A stretch of DNA of 64,000 nt from the NCBI GenBank assembly GCA_032358165.1, contig JAALGY010000020.1:1922001-1986000 (forward strand), written 5' to 3'. Positions 51,501 through 64,000 of this stretch are shown here, in pieces. The stretch is from Diplosphaera chodatii. Lineage: Eukaryota > Chlorophyta > Trebouxiophyceae > Prasiolales > Stichococcaceae. The notes beneath the pieces are model-generated. The model searched no databases and had not been told where the DNA came from. It saw only the letters and a program-made list of their open reading frames with translations. Position 1 is the first letter of the stretch. Every line of letters starts with the position of its first letter. A program made the position numbers and the translations under genes.

Positions 51501-54500
51501 AGGTGTTCAAGGCCAAACTGCATGGCAAGGAGGAGGTCGCAGTGAAGGTCTTCAAGCTTGCAGCCCGCATCAAGTCAGAGGTGCGCCAGCAACAACTATG
51601 GTCATTGTGATATGATATCCTGAACGTGTTGAATTATCGGCTTGCAACGACAACTTGGGGACAATCTGTGATGCTGACGGCTGCATTTCATGCACACCCA
51701 CTTCCTGCTTGCCCAGCAGCACTGTTGCATAGCTAGTGGCTGTCATACGCATACAGACACCGACCCCGCAACTCGAGCACTTGTGCATGTGAAACTACCA
51801 CTTTGCTTACCCGACTGGCACACACACGTGCTGCCGCAGGCGGAGTTCAGGCAGGAGGTGAAGCTGCTGCGTGCATGCGCGAGCGAGAATGTGGCCGGGT
51901 TCAGAGGCGCCTGCTTGGATGCGCCCGGCCACCTGCTCATGGTCATGGAGGTGTGCCACGGTGCTCTTGCTGCACCTGCCAGTATCATAATCCATCTTTA
52001 TATTATGGAGATAGCTCTTGTGCCATTCGTTTGCCACATCGACGGCCTGCCTGTGTGCATCTGCAGCTGCTGCGCGGCGGCGACTTGCGGGTTGCGCTGT
52101 CGAAGGACAAGTCGGGAGACTTCCGGTGGTACAACAAGTCAGTCCCTCCTCTGCACCCAACTACTCAATACCCAACTACTGAGGCTGCTGCGTTTGGTGA
52201 CACACACCGTTGTCACAGTGTCTGCATTGCATTAGCCGCTTCAAGCGTTGCTGGCCCGGCCACAGGGTTATCTGTGAGCAGGAGTCAGACCCAGTTTCAG
52301 GGGTGGCTGTGTGACGTGGCAGCAGGGCCCGGGGCGCCGATGGCCTGCCGGTGCTGGGCAAGGGCAAGCAGATTGCGCTGGACGTGGCGCGGGGCCTGGC
52401 CTACCTGCACTCCCAGCACGTCGTTCATTTAGACCTGAAGTCCCCCAACGGTGCGTGCCCCTGCTGACCGCTGCAGGCCAGCCTCCTCAGGTTTTTCCAA
52501 CAAAAGCTGGAATTTAATGAATCGATACACCATATCTGTCGGTCCTGACCATGGCCTTGGTGCACCCCGTGTGTGTTGTCCAGCCCTTCCTGTGTGCCTG
52601 CTGCAGTGCTGCTGACAGCGGAGGGGCGCGCAAAGATCGGCGACGTGGGGCTGGCGCGCTTCATGCCCAACGACTACCTGTCCTCAGCAGCAGCTGCAGG
52701 TGCCGCTTCCTAGCGGTCTGTGGCGACGCACATTTGCTTCCCATCCAAGTAGTAGCCATGTCCAATCGGGCATGATTGGGTGGTCGGGCATGGGAAGGCT
52801 GACAGTTTGACGGCATGGCACTGCAGGCACCTTCGCATGGTCCGCGCCGGAGGTGCTGCTGGGCACGAAGTCGTCCGAGAAGGCGGACATCTTCAGCTAC
52901 GGCGTCATCCTCTGGGAGATCATCACTGGTACTGCTGCGCCTCAGTCGCATCTGCCTGCCTGCCATCAGGGCTTGCCATTGAATGCATTACTGTTCTTTC
53001 CCCATGTCCGCTGGCAAACTGCCACCAAATCAAGATGTGCCCGTTGCTGCCTGTGCAGGCGAGTCGCCCCACCGCGGCCGCATGCGCGCTCTCAGGTGCT
53101 TGCGACATGCAAACTGTCTTTCATTACCCCTGCCTGAATCAGCTCCTGCCTTAGCCACTGCACCTAGATTGCTGAGCCATGCTGTGGAATATTTAGAGGT
53201 GTGCCTGGATCCCAGGGTGCCCGAGGAGTGCTCGGCGGGGGTGGCGGACCTGGTGCGGCAGTGCATGGAGCACAACCCCTCCCGCCGCCCCTCCGCCGAG
53301 CAGGCAAGCCTCACCATAAGCGGCTGTTATTTGATGCTACGGGGCTCAGCATCTGCTAGCCTGTGCTGCAGTGTGGTGTGGTTCCAGCTTTTAGTTGTGA
53401 TCACAACATGCACGATGAAGCCCGCGCATGCTTCGACACTCGGGTCTGGGTATTTCAACCCTTTGTGCAACGTGGACACTGTCCCCTGCTTCGTGCTGCA
53501 GGTGGTGGACCTGCTGGCTGGCGTCGCAGCGGTGCTGGATGCCGCCCGCCCCCGCAGCCCCGGCAAGGTGACATCCTTGACATACGCCACGCTTGCGATC
53601 AACTCCATCTCTGCAAGATACCCCATTTGCTGTGCCATGCACATGGTGCACGATGACCCACCAGCGCCCACGAGCACCGTAAGCTGCCCCACGCCTGCCT
53701 ACACATGCCTCAGCAGGCAGTCGGCAAACCCCAAAGCCAAACTAGCCTGTACACAGCATTCAAGCCAGCCGTCTGCTGTGCCGCAGGGCAGCAAGCAGGC
53801 TGCAGCCAGCGTGCGGCGGGACCTGCAGAAGCGGTACGAGCGGTGCGCTGAGGTGGCGTTTGGCAGCCGCGTGGCAGCGAAGGAGGCCGGGTACGATGTG
53901 GCGCCGCTGGACGCGGTCGTCGAGGTGTGCGGTGAACTGTACTGGTAACTCTGGCAGTAACTCATACTTTGTGCTGTGTCATGGATGCCGAGCAAACTGC
54001 CACAGGCCTCATGCACAGCAAAACGTCTGGGGGCTGCAGGCAATCAGGCCCGAGGACGCAGCCGTGTTTCACCGGCTGGTCGGCATCATGCGGGACAACC
54101 TGGCGTCGCCCGACATCGACGACCCGGATGCGCCGCCGCAGCGCCGCGTCCTGCACGCCATCATCTCCATGCAGGCCTGCCTGCTGCTGAAGGTGCCCGT
54201 ACGACCTTCGTGACCTCGAAGTTGGGACTGCTCGACAACGAGCAATCCTGAACTGTTTGGTATGAACGAGCAGCATCAGTACCTGGGCCTGCAGTGCCTT
54301 CCCAAATATCGGCAGCTGCTTTGTTCCCGCCGGTGCAGTTTCGCAGTGCAACATGGCAAAGCTATTGTCACGAGCCACTCTGATGCAATGGGTCAGGGAG
54401 CCCCAAGGATGCTCGACCAATCATGACCTTTGAAAATGCCATGCGGTAAGCAAGTGTGCCTGATCGGCTTTGTGTTCTGCTATCCTGCAGCTGCAGCTCA

Positions 54501-56281
54501 GCCCCAGGGTGTGGCAGGAGCTGCGGCACACCAACCTGGCAGAGCTCGCACGGCAGGCGCCCCACCTGCTTCCCGCTTCCAACGGTGGCAGCTCAGCCAC
54601 GGACACATCAGGCGGCGGTGACCCGACGTGCGCAGGCAGCCGCACGAGCATAGGCGAGCGGGGCAGCAGCGCCAAACAGCGGGCGTCAATGGACAAGAGC
54701 ACCAGGAGCGCAGGCAGCAGCGGGCAACAGTCCTCCATGCACGACGCTGCTCGCAGCCGCCTGGTGGTGGAGGCGATGCAGCTCAGCCCCGAGCAGCGGG
54801 CTGCGTTTGCCAAGGTGCTCCCCGACAGGCTTGTGACCGCTTCCATGACCAGTCCCAAGCATAGCAGTGCTGTCAGAGCGCTATGCTGGGGGCTGACGGT
54901 GGGCAGTGCACTTCAACCCTGAGCAGAAGCCTGCTTAGAACTGGCCATACGCCCAGCCTGCCCCTTGACAGTGTGCCGCAAGGCGTCTGTGCACATACAG
55001 GAGTATGCTGGGCAAATGTGCATCTGACACGTTGATGTTGAGTCCCTCAACCCGCTTGCGGATGTGCACAGGCGCGGCGGCGTGTTGCGGAGCGGGTGCA
55101 GAGGCTGCGGTCGGAGCGGAGGGAGCTGCTGGCGGGCATGCGCAATGGCGGCCTCCCGGCCTCTGGCACAGGTGGCGGACTCACCAGCGGCAGTGCGGCT
55201 CTGCTGCGGTCCACCGGCAGCGACGGTGCCGGCAGTAGAAGCATGGCTCGAGCAGCTTCCACTGACGCCGATGCTGCAGGGTCAGGCATGGCCAGCAGCG
55301 CAGCTGATCCCCGCCGCCATTCCTTGGACCACAGCGCCTTAGGTAGAGCGCACGCTGCAGCAGCGCAGATGCTGGACGCGGGCAGCGGCAGTGGCGGCGC
55401 TCCTCAAACATTGCAGGCCTCAGCGGAGGCTTCAGCAGACCGGCAGGCCGATGGCAGCGCCAATGGCGGCGAGACAAGTACAGCATCCGGTAAGCCGAGC
55501 GTGGTTGCCAAGTCCGCGGGCAGCGGCGGCGCGTCATCAAGCTTTGCCATGGATGCAACCGACCGGCTGCACAAGAACATGGAGGCCGAGGTACGTCCTG
55601 ATGTTGCACCTCCTGGTCCTTAGAATCCCATCTGCAAGAGCTCGTCCGACCGTGGTGGTGACTGCAGTGTTGTGCACACGTAAGCCTGACAAGCTGGTGA
55701 TTGCGCCTCCCCGCCGTACGCCGTGCTGAGTTATCTCATACACCACAATCTCAGCTGACAAGTGCTGCTGCCGTCTGCAGGCGCAAGCCCTGCACCTGTT
55801 CCAGGTGTGCGCAAGAACTGACTGTGTGCACGGTAGCCTTCACAGCTGTCTGTCTGACTTCAAACTGCCATGAGTGTAACAAGCCCATGAGTGGCCGAGC
55901 TTGCGCCTGCAGGTGTTCCTGACCGGAGAGCTGCTCACCCCCATGCAGCATGCTCGGGCAGAGGTTGCCTCCTGGCCTTTCCTCCTGAATGCCCTCAGCA
56001 CAGGTGGGCACATACATTTGTGCATGTTGTTCAACTGCCTGCCTGGTCCACACTGTCAGGCATTCACAGCAGACACAAGGGACATGCCTACAAAGGCTGC
56101 CAGGTGCCTGCTTGGCATCTGTAGAGGCCTAAGTGTGTCTCACAGTATGCGTCCGCTGCATGTGGCAGGCAATGGTGTGCTCGATGAGCAGCCAACCGCA
56201 CGAGTGGCACCGCCTGACAAGGCGCCTGCCTCTGATGCCTCTGATACAGGCGAGGCTGCGACCAGCGGCCAGCGAGTATAA
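48512..56281 (+). CDS. Transmembrane TKL-type protein kinase D (large paralogue)
   Basis: Twenty-two exons keep phase and encode about 1222 residues: 48512-48762, 48913-49018, 49152-49268, 49849-50011, 50254-50974, 51163-51340, 51503-51580, 51840-51950, 52067-52137, 52326-52450, 52607-52699, 52827-52928, 53059-53095, 53216-53303, 53502-53567, 53787-53924, 54040-54192, 54491-54814, 55072-55590, 55781-55804, 55913-56003, 56169-56281. A membrane segment ([20 protein letters not shown]) lies at residues 21-43, then [10 protein letters not shown] and a ~300-residue Ser/Gly-rich linker. Kinase motifs: [72 protein letters not shown] donor follows the PSAEQ exon (53304). The tail carries the shared [17 protein letters not shown] helix, a second Ser/Gly-rich insertion and a last module, [20 protein letters not shown]. 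It lies opposite in strand to A-C and 18 kb from C. Exon 3 rests on phase and splice sites only. Confidence 0.88.
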
Positions 56282-57162
56282 AAGACGGCAGCGGGTCCGC
56301 CACAACTACTGCCAGCGCAGTTGTGCGAAGTGCCAGGCTTGCTGCTTCAGTTGCATGCACAGCATCGCTAGCACTGAAGCACGTTTGAGGTCGGTGCCAC
56401 AACACTGCGTCAACTTCTGTGGACAAGCAAGGTCAGCGGCTCAGTGACTGCTGACCTTGCTTGTTCTGACTCCCAAGTGCGGCTGCATCTGCTTATTTCT
56501 ATCTGTTGGACTGTGCCTTCTTGGTGTATCGTATTTGTAGGAGTGCACATGTACAGCGTTCATGCCACTTCAGCTGTGTGTGCCTGTCTGGCATATTGTC
56601 AGGTTTAGCTTGACATCAGTTTGTGATTTTTGGCGTCGCCCATGTTACCAATCTGTCACTTGCTTATTGTGCTGGTGACCCGCCCCTGCAATTTGCTTCT
56701 GTATGTGCAGCAGGTTGCCTCGTGCAAAGATTCTCAGCAAACTGACATGCTGAGAACAACTTGGGTCAGCAGGTGTCAGGCTACAGAGTGTCAGCTTCCT
56801 ACCACCTTGTGCTGACGATGACTAAGGAGAGCATCGGAATGCAACACGGCAACAGGATCAAACCACTGGGGTATTTGCGTGGCCTGATGTCATCTGCAGC
56901 ATACAATTGTCACACTGCGTCAGTTTACTGAAAGCCAAGGGAGCGTCGACTGCACCTGAATTAGCGCACCCCAAGCAAGTTGCAGGTGCAGTTGTGCATT
57001 ACATCGCGACCCCTGCTTTGCATATGGCTTTTGGTTCACCTCATCAGAACAAGGACTTACCACACATATAAACGGAGCTGCCTGTGAGACATAGGCACCC
57101 TGATTGACGGTCATCACCAGCTGCGCCAATCACTGTCACTTGCCCACCTTTGGTTCCCCGCG
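56282..57162. other. Intergenic between two plus-strand genes
   Basis: Holds the kinase D 3' UTR and the 5' region of the F-box gene. A T-rich stretch lies near 56.5-56.7 kb. Open frames have no domain. Confidence 0.4.
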
Positions 57163-59168
57163 ATGGTGCGGTCTGAAAGTGACCAAGCAGCCGCCTCGCC
57201 GTCCAGAAGGCGAGGAAAGCTCTGTCAGGGCCACACACCGGCCACCACACCTGAGCGCCGACATGGCGGAGGCACCACAGGTTTCGACCTGCTGTCCCGG
57301 GTGGGGCCGGCGGTGACCATGGCCAGCTTCCCCCTTCCGCCGCAGGTACGGTAGGCCTGATGCGTGAACGGCACCGGACCAACCCTTGTAGCTCTTCAAT
57401 GTAATTGTCCAGCAACAATCCAACTACCCAGCGGCATATGCCACAGCAGCACTCGCCTGAGCACCCGTCACGTGCGCGCAGGCCGTCAGCGTGATCACAG
57501 CCATGCCGCCAAGCTTTCAGTCGCTGCCTGACCACCTGCTCCAGGTGAGTGTGACACCTTTCATCTGAGCGGTCAAATAGCAGACCGGCAAGCCTGTCCT
57601 GGCAATGACCATGCGCACGACACGGCACTTCAGCACCTGGACATGCACGGTTGCAGGAAGTGCTGCGACTTGTGTTGGCGCCGCTGCGAGCCGTGGCAGG
57701 CCTTCCCGCACGGGATGCAGTCCGTGCGTGGACCAACTTGGTGCGTGTATCCAAGAGGTGAGCTCGCGGCGGGCACAGCGGTACTGTTGCATCCCAGCTG
57801 GATGGATGCGGGGAGCTTGGCATTGCGGTGCAACAACCTTACAAGTGGGTTCACCTGGCGGCTTAGCAAATGAAAAGACCAAATTCGGTAGATGCGGCCC
57901 AGTTGGCATTCGCGTGGTCTGTTGCAACTCAGGTGGGCGGCGGTGCTGGCAGATGAGCCCATCCGGCTGCACATTTCCAGCAGCAGATGGCCAGCGATTT
58001 TGGCGGCGCTTCCTGCTTCCCGGGTTCCGCTAGCTTCCCTGGAGTTGCTTGCTGGCCCTGGACAAGTCAGGACAGCAACAAGCACTGCCAACCTCGAGGT
58101 GAGTGCACACCTCACATCGTCTTTACCGTCGGTGCTTTGTTGCCGGCAGGAGCAGTATCCATGCATCTGGCATTACAAATGTGTAGACACTTTAGTGGCT
58201 TGTAAACAGCAGCCATTGTTGGGCCAGAGCATGCGACCTTGCTGGCTGCCCATGTGTAGGAGGCGCGTGAGCCGCTGACAGACCTGCTGGCCAGCAGGGC
58301 ATTTCAGCAGCGCAACAGCCCGCACCTGCGGCACCTGTCGGCCGTCTGCGGGCTGCCGGCGGAAGCGCTGCCGCTGGGCAGCGACCACCCATGCCCCTGG
58401 AGCCGCCTGGAGTACCTGTCCTGGTTGACGGTGGGGCTCTATCAGCGCATAGGCTGCAACGCTTGGTTAGTCCGCTAGTAGCTGTGCCCAACACGGGCCG
58501 TGAAGATCGGTAGGAACCACTGCGTAATTTGCTGCCAGGTGGACTTTGGCAGCATCAACTTGCTGCGCCAGCTGCCGCCCAGCTTGAGGGAGCTGGACCT
58601 CATCGGCAGATTTGAGCGCAGGTGCACGACTCTTCTTTGACACCGCTAAATGCGTAGTACTGAGTAATGCATTGCTGTTAGTCTTCTGAATGACCATGTT
58701 GCTCTCACCTGCTGTCATGTCCCGCAAGGTCGTCACCATCGTGCATGCTGTTAACAGGCATGACGCGGACACCTTCTACCCTGCTGTGGCGGACGCCGTG
58801 TCTCACCTCAGCTGCTTGCGTGTGCTGCATGTGACAAGCCTGCACATCTCATCTGCACAGCTGCCACAGGTGGCTAGGCTGATTCACTGTTTAAGTTTGC
58901 GGGAGATGTGCTGCTGTCCTTGCCAGAAAACAGCTGCTGTCCTTGCCAACAAAACAGCTGCACCAATCGCAGCAAGCTCCTGACCGACTGTTGCCTGTTT
59001 GAAATGTAGGCATTGGACCGGCTTTACCTGAGGTTCTGCACATACGATGCTGACCAGGCGTGGCCAAGGGGCATGTCAGTACGGTGGGAGGGTCCCATGC
59101 ACCCAAAGGGCATCCGCAGTGTGCTGTTGGTGCGGGACGGTGTGGAGGTTCCCACCCAATGGCAATGA
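57163..59168 (+). CDS. F-box/LRR-like protein
   Basis: Eight exons keep phase for 344 residues: 57163-57345, 57482-57544, 57657-57757, 57933-58098, 58263-58430, 58539-58621, 58758-58869, 59010-59168. Around residue 70 the joined exons read SFQSLPDHLLQEVLRLVLAP, then WTNLVRVSKRWAAVLADEPI, an F-box with its typical 'LP..LL..VL...' start and 'VSKRW' end. The remainder has leucine-spaced lines such as LPASRVPLASLELL, LPPSLRELDLIGRF, LSCLRVLHVTSLHI and ALDRLYLRFC, suggesting irregular leucine-rich repeats. Probable SCF substrate receptor; target unknown. It has the same overall plan as the F-box gene at 31.7-32.7 kb but more introns and little obvious sequence identity. The first exon is disordered and the start could be the Met at 57313 or 57503. 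Confidence 0.72.
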
Positions 59169-59415
59169 GGCACCCAGGCTATCTCTAGCTATCAAGTGTG
59201 CTGCTCACTATTGCTTCATGGTCACCTCCGTCTGCTCATGTCAGAGTGCCCGGGATCTGGTGCGAATGACACTTTGGAAGGGCACTTCACTGTTGTAGGC
59301 CTGCAAACCGAGTTATGAGGCTGCCAGTTGACGTTTCTACAGTGTTGGCTTGCTTCAACACATGACCTCGCTCGCCAAGCCAGCCTTACGTATGACTCCC
59401 GTGGTGTGCTGGGCG

Positions 59416-61520
59416 TCAAATGTCCAGGTGCAGACTGACCCGCAGCAGGTCATCAATCGCGATCTCGTGCACCTCTTGCAGCTTCCTCTTCCCCAGCCGG
59501 CGCCCTTTACCTGCATAGGTTTCATCCATGTGTGTGCAGCCAGCTCTGTACACTGCACGGACAAGTCCAGAAGGACAGCATTCCTCTGCTGAACCTCACC
59601 CTGCGCTTCTCGGTTGACGCGCACATCTGCAAGTTGCCATCGTGTGGTGGCTGCCGCCTCGTCCACGCCTTGCAGCATGAACACCCGCTCATGTTCCCTG
59701 CAGACACGATGGCCAGCACTGATGTTAGAAACCACCTTGGGCTTAAGCAGTGCCGCTGAACCAGTTGCTGAGGCAGTGCAACTGCGGCTGCAGCTGATCG
59801 GCAGGCAGCCATGCAGGATGGATGCGCAGCGGCAATCTGTGCATGGGCAGGCTGTACGTTGATGTTCACCCCGCTTTGGCGCGGTCAGCAGCTGGTGTGC
59901 GGTATGAAACCAGCATGGGCAGCTCCCGGAAGCGCTCCAGGTCTCCCGGCACACGCACCACTCGCTCCGCACCCTGCAGCAGGAGAACTGCACCTTTATC
60001 AACATCTGGAGGCACAGCAGCAGCATGCCACACCTGTGTGGGGTGAAGGACCAAGCCAGGGAGGTTGGCGCTCGGAAAGCAAAACAAAAGCAAAGATGCC
60101 CCTTCGAATCTACATTTTGGTATATCACAAGGCATGAGCAACTGGACGCACACCAGCGAAGCATCGTGCGGTGTGATACGGGAAGGCTGCCCTGTGGCTG
60201 TTGATCGTATCAGCTCCAGTGCAGTCGAATGTGCATGCATGCCTGAGCAGGCTGTGCGCTCACCGGCGAGGACACCTCCACCGAGACGGCGCCTGCCAGC
60301 TCCTCCCCCAGCGCCTCCTCGAAAGCCGCGCCAAACTGCCGCACGAAGCTGTCCAGGTCCTCAGACGACGGCGACCCGAAGCGGTCTGCCGGCTGCATGT
60401 CGAACACATTCTGCTGTCACTGCTTTAGTCAGAGGAGCGGGTTCTGCACTGCTATGTTGGCTCCTGCCAGCCCCTCTGCATGAACCCCCAAACATCCTGA
60501 TGACAGACTTGATGGCCCAGGGCGTGCTCACTCGGCATGCGTTCACATGACAACAGTGTTGTGCAGGCGGCAGACAGGGGCACGGGCCGACCTTGTCCAG
60601 GGCGATGGTCAGGCGGCGGCGGGCGGCCACCGCGCGCAGCGAAAACAGCTGCAGGTCCGGCTGCTGCTCCAGGATGCGCCGCGTGATGGTGAGCCCAACC
60701 TCACCCCTGTGGTGCAATCTGCCTCTTCAGTGAGGTCTTGCCCCGTATGCAAGTGCTCATCATGGCCATTCCGAGTTTGGGTACGCACGCCGAACTGCTG
60801 CAGCTGGTAGCGCAGGCCATGGCCAGCAATTCATGCCTACCAATCAACCTGGCCGGTGTTGATGGATGCGCCGGATGCATCAGCGACCGCTTCTTCTGCA
60901 TCATTCATCGCATCCAGGCTGCCGTCATCGTCCCCAATCTCGTCAAAGTCCATGTCGTCCTCTGGATCGAAGTCAAGATCCTCTGCAGAGGCAGCGGCAC
61001 TCGTCAGTGCTGAATCGTGTGGCAATCTGATGCAGAAGGGGCCCAACGTCTGCTATGTCATTGTCGTTCTTGCACTGCATCCAGCGAAGCGCTGTGGGCC
61101 CGGCGGAGCGCTGAACACACCTTCATCTTCAAACAGCTCATCATCATCCTCATCATCCTGTTGCTCGTCACCAAAGTCCTCAGCATCCGCTGCACCTGCC
61201 TCCCGCTGCTGCTGTTGTGAGGCTGCCGCAAACATGCGCCTGCATCTGCTGACACTGATGGCGTTCCAATGCCTTGTGTCGCAATGTCGCCTGTCCAGCG
61301 TGCCGTGCTGCCTGAACTGTTTGGGTGACAGCAGCGCTACCCTTCCGCAGGCATGCTGCACACACATGCATGTGCTGGCATGTCCGGCGGCTGTCGCTGT
61401 CGGCAGCGTTGCTGTGCATCGAAGCCTGTGGGCTGGTGTGCATGCTGCTCGCTGCAGCCACAACATTCGATGCGGCAATGCTAGCAAGCGGCTGCCAGGC
61501 CCCGCTAGGGCCATCACCAA
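59416..61520 (-). CDS. RimP/YlxS-like ribosome maturation factor, probably plastid
   Basis: Seven exons keep phase for 390 residues: 61076-61520, 60841-61009, 60592-60706, 60264-60410, 59870-59973, 59600-59697, 59416-59510. RimP assists 30S subunit assembly. Hallmarks: FRQFGAAFEEALGEEL-type helix region, AVSVEVSSPGAERVVRVPGD (family consensus 'LEVSSPGxxRPL'), LERFRELPMLVSYRTP, and a C-terminal domain with GKGRRLGKRKLQEVHEIAID and LLRVSLHLDI at the end, like the family's final strand. The first ~110 residues are Arg/Cys/Ala-rich, consistent with an organelle transit peptide. They are followed by an acidic stretch (DEQQDDEDDDELFEDEG and LDFDPEDDMDFDEIGDDDG) found in plant homologues too. The start is uncertain and could be nearer 61240. 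Confidence 0.82.
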
Positions 61521-64000
61521 AGGCAGCCGCAGGACGTACTCAGCTCAGACTCGCTTGAAGAAAGATGGGGCTGTTGTACGTGCTTATGGCTGCATTACCA
61601 CCTGATTGGTGCAGGCTCTGCAGGCTGCACCCAGTGGTTCCGGCAGTGCGCATGCAAGTGTGGTTTTGCTCACGGAAGCCCTGAGCACCCGACTGGTAGT
61701 CGTCAGACGTAGCTTTACCAATTCACGTCATCTGGTGTGCAGATGCTAGACTGGCTGGGTCGTTCACGCTGGCGTCCCAAGCAGATGTGTGATCTCCCTG
61801 ATGAATGCTGACGAGATGCTGACATGCTGCACATTTCACGTTTTGCACAGGGTCGACGCGGTGCGTGAACGGCACATCGTGGCCGAGATGTGCAATTGTG
61901 GTGGCAGCCCGGTCGAAGCGGCCAGGATCAATGCATCCACCGGATGCGCTGCAGTGGGCGCCGCCGCCTCCCGTCTTGGGCGCAGGTGGGGTTGAAGGGG
62001 CTGCACACGGTGGCACTGAATAGTCCTGACATCTTGGATCCATCAAGTGAACACTGCGTCGAGGCAATGATGTCTACTTGATCTTATCAGAACAGCTGTG
62101 CCGCCATGCAGTCCCTGCCATCGCATACTGTGCGGCAGGTGCTGCAGCACGTCGACACTCGAATGCTGAGCCTCGATGTATCCCTGTGAGCTCTGAGATA
62201 TACAGCAGCCTGGCAGATCCTATATGTGCGCAAGTGCAGCATTGTCATCACTGCCGTTTGCTGCAGAGCATTCTGCAGCAGAGCTCCCCTCCCTGATCAT
62301 CATCACGCCTGCCCTCTGCTTCACGACAGGTTTGTCGCCACGTACAGGTTGAACTATGTTGCTTGGAGCGCATCGTGAGCCGACACCTGTGGCCATGACC
62401 GAGTGCACGTGGGAAAGTCACAGCTCTGCAGCGGTGAAATGCATGCGAGAGCTCGATAGCCAGGTGCGGACACACGCAGCTCTGACGGAGCTAAGTGCTG
62501 CTCTATTGCTGCGCTGTGGTCTCCTACTGCATGCAGAGTATATGCTTCCCATCTTCGGATGTGGAGCAGTCGTGCAAGGAAGAAGGCTTCTGTGAAGTGC
62601 AGGCGCGCTGATGTTCAGGCTGATGGTGGGCACAGTGGGCCTCCTCTGGCAACATGCATGCGCACACCTCTACAGGTAATGCCCGATTGCACGAACTCTG
62701 CTTTGCGGGCTGATCCTTTGGGCATGACATGCACACAGGTAGTGTTGCAAACGTCAACAGCAGGGCTTGCATGATCTGACAGGTGTTGATACATGAGTGG
62801 CAGCGGCAACCAAGGCTGATATCTGGCACACCCGCCATGCGGGCCTCGTTGAAAGGACTGCCCCCATTGTTGACGTGAGTTATCATTTCAACACCGCCGC
62901 CCATCCCAATGCGCGCGCTCAACTGCCGCACCCTCGAGGTTGTGGATAAGTTGCACACTGGTGTCGTCCCACCACGTCAATAATCGCCAGGATGCATTTG
63001 GAGGCTTCGATCCTCACTTGGCAAAGGCCACCCTTAACAATTGGCGTTCGCAGTAGCGAGACGCGAGTTTGGCCCCGATGGCTGTGAAGGGCAACACTAC
63101 ACAAAGGGAAAGCTTTCGTCCGTGGTCGTATCCTCCCCTCGATAGTGCGTAAATGCACCATCATCGTGGTACTTAGGCAACTTTGCCACCTCGTGTCCAA
63201 ACGCTGCCAAAGTCGTGCCAGGTGCGTTTCGGACGTCCGCAAGCATCAGTGCAAAGTTTCACCGCGATTGGCAAGCGTGGTGCAACCGTGCCACCTGATG
63301 CTCGTTCCACGCAGATTGCAATGCTCTTGTTTGCTTGCCAGCCCCCGTCGTTGGAAAACGCATTACTTCGCTACTCTGAGCAATGTGACATAAACCACGC
63401 ACTAACCTACAATGCCGCGCCGCGCGCCGTTTGCGATGCTTCAGCGTGCGCCAGCAGCTACAGTGGCTCGTGTCTGATAGCCTTGGCGTGCACCGCAACG
63501 TTTCACAATTTTCACAGCTGCTACGCTCCGACTGTCGTTCCGGAAACTTCAGGCTCGTAACTCGGTCCGGTATACACATGAGTTTGTCACCCCCTGTAGG
63601 GGGGGGCCAAACTAAAATCCCTGCCTATTGCGGTGATCGGCATTGTTGGCAAGCTTGCATTTCCCCTTTCGGCTTTCACTTCATGGGCACACATGCCTCG
63701 CAGCGTGACGCCCAGAACCCAGCCTGCATCCTCACGTCGGTCACGTTTACGTCGCGCTGGGGATTCTGGGAGCCATTTGCCGTTCGCAGTACTGCGCTGG
63801 CGCCTCGGTTGGTGTAGTTTGGCATTGATACGCCCCTAAGCACCTGCAATTCCAAAGGGACCTACGAGAAACAGCCGCTGCTCTGGAGGAAGTCCCGGCC
63901 TCAACCTAGGATAGAAATTGTTGCAGCTGCTTCGACCACACGTGGGCTCCGGGACAGGATGATAAAGCTCTTCTCAGTGAAGGTGCTTGCCACATGATTG
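61521..64000. other. Right end of window, no gene I can support
   Basis: About 2.5 kb including the RimP-like 5' region. A minus-strand frame at 62524-62958 (MGGGVEMITHVNNGGSPFNE and following) and one at 61723-62067 (GGCIDPGRFDRAATTIAH) look more protein-like than the rest, but I find no consistent splice-linked model and no family. The last kilobase has lower codon regularity and a C/G homopolymer patch near 63590-63607. Confidence 0.3.

Overview
This is a nuclear genome window from a eukaryote with many introns. It most resembles a chlorophyte green alga, probably a trebouxiophyte of the Coccomyxa/Trebouxia type. That placement is my inference, from plastid-type genes (a DWARF27-like isomerase, a YGGT/Ycf19-like protein, a RimP/YlxS-like factor), two-domain plant-type glyoxalase I, non-RD TKL kinases and short introns that mostly run from gtgagc/gtgcgc to ctgcag. 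I rebuilt gene models by hand from reading frames, splice sites and intron phase. Most models keep phase from start to stop with no leftover bases.

Layout. 1-2.5 kb (minus): a DWARF27-like carotenoid isomerase cut by the left edge, then a YGGT protein. 3.7-6.3 kb (plus): glyoxalase I in 16 exons. 6.8-10.5 kb (plus): a membrane-anchored FkbM-methyltransferase-like protein carrying an eight-copy, 72-bp coding repeat. 11.5-30.5 kb (minus): three head-to-tail transmembrane TKL kinase genes (A, B, C). 31.7-32.7 kb (minus): an F-box protein. 33.2-35.7 kb (plus): CDC123. 35.8-38.2 kb (minus): an RluA-type pseudouridine synthase. 38.9-43.9 kb (minus): two poorly characterised genes, one with an N-terminal Cys cluster and one ending in a GARP/Myb-like domain. 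45.1-46.2 kb (minus): a BTB protein with a J-like HPD tail. 46.5-47.75 kb: a repeat element bounded by inverted repeats. 48.5-56.3 kb (plus): a fourth, larger kinase (D) of the same family. 57.2-59.2 kb (plus): an F-box/LRR-like protein. 59.4-61.5 kb (minus): a RimP-like factor. 61.5-64 kb: no gene I can support.

The most distinctive content is the local family of four receptor-like TKL kinases. Each has a single N-terminal membrane segment, a disordered linker often containing a CWxWL motif, a kinase domain with HLD in place of HRD and DVG in place of DFG, and a conserved C-terminal tail outside the kinase fold. I see no operon logic, as expected for a eukaryote. Most other genes are single-copy housekeeping or plastid functions. 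I see no rRNA, tRNA, CRISPR array or phage sequence.
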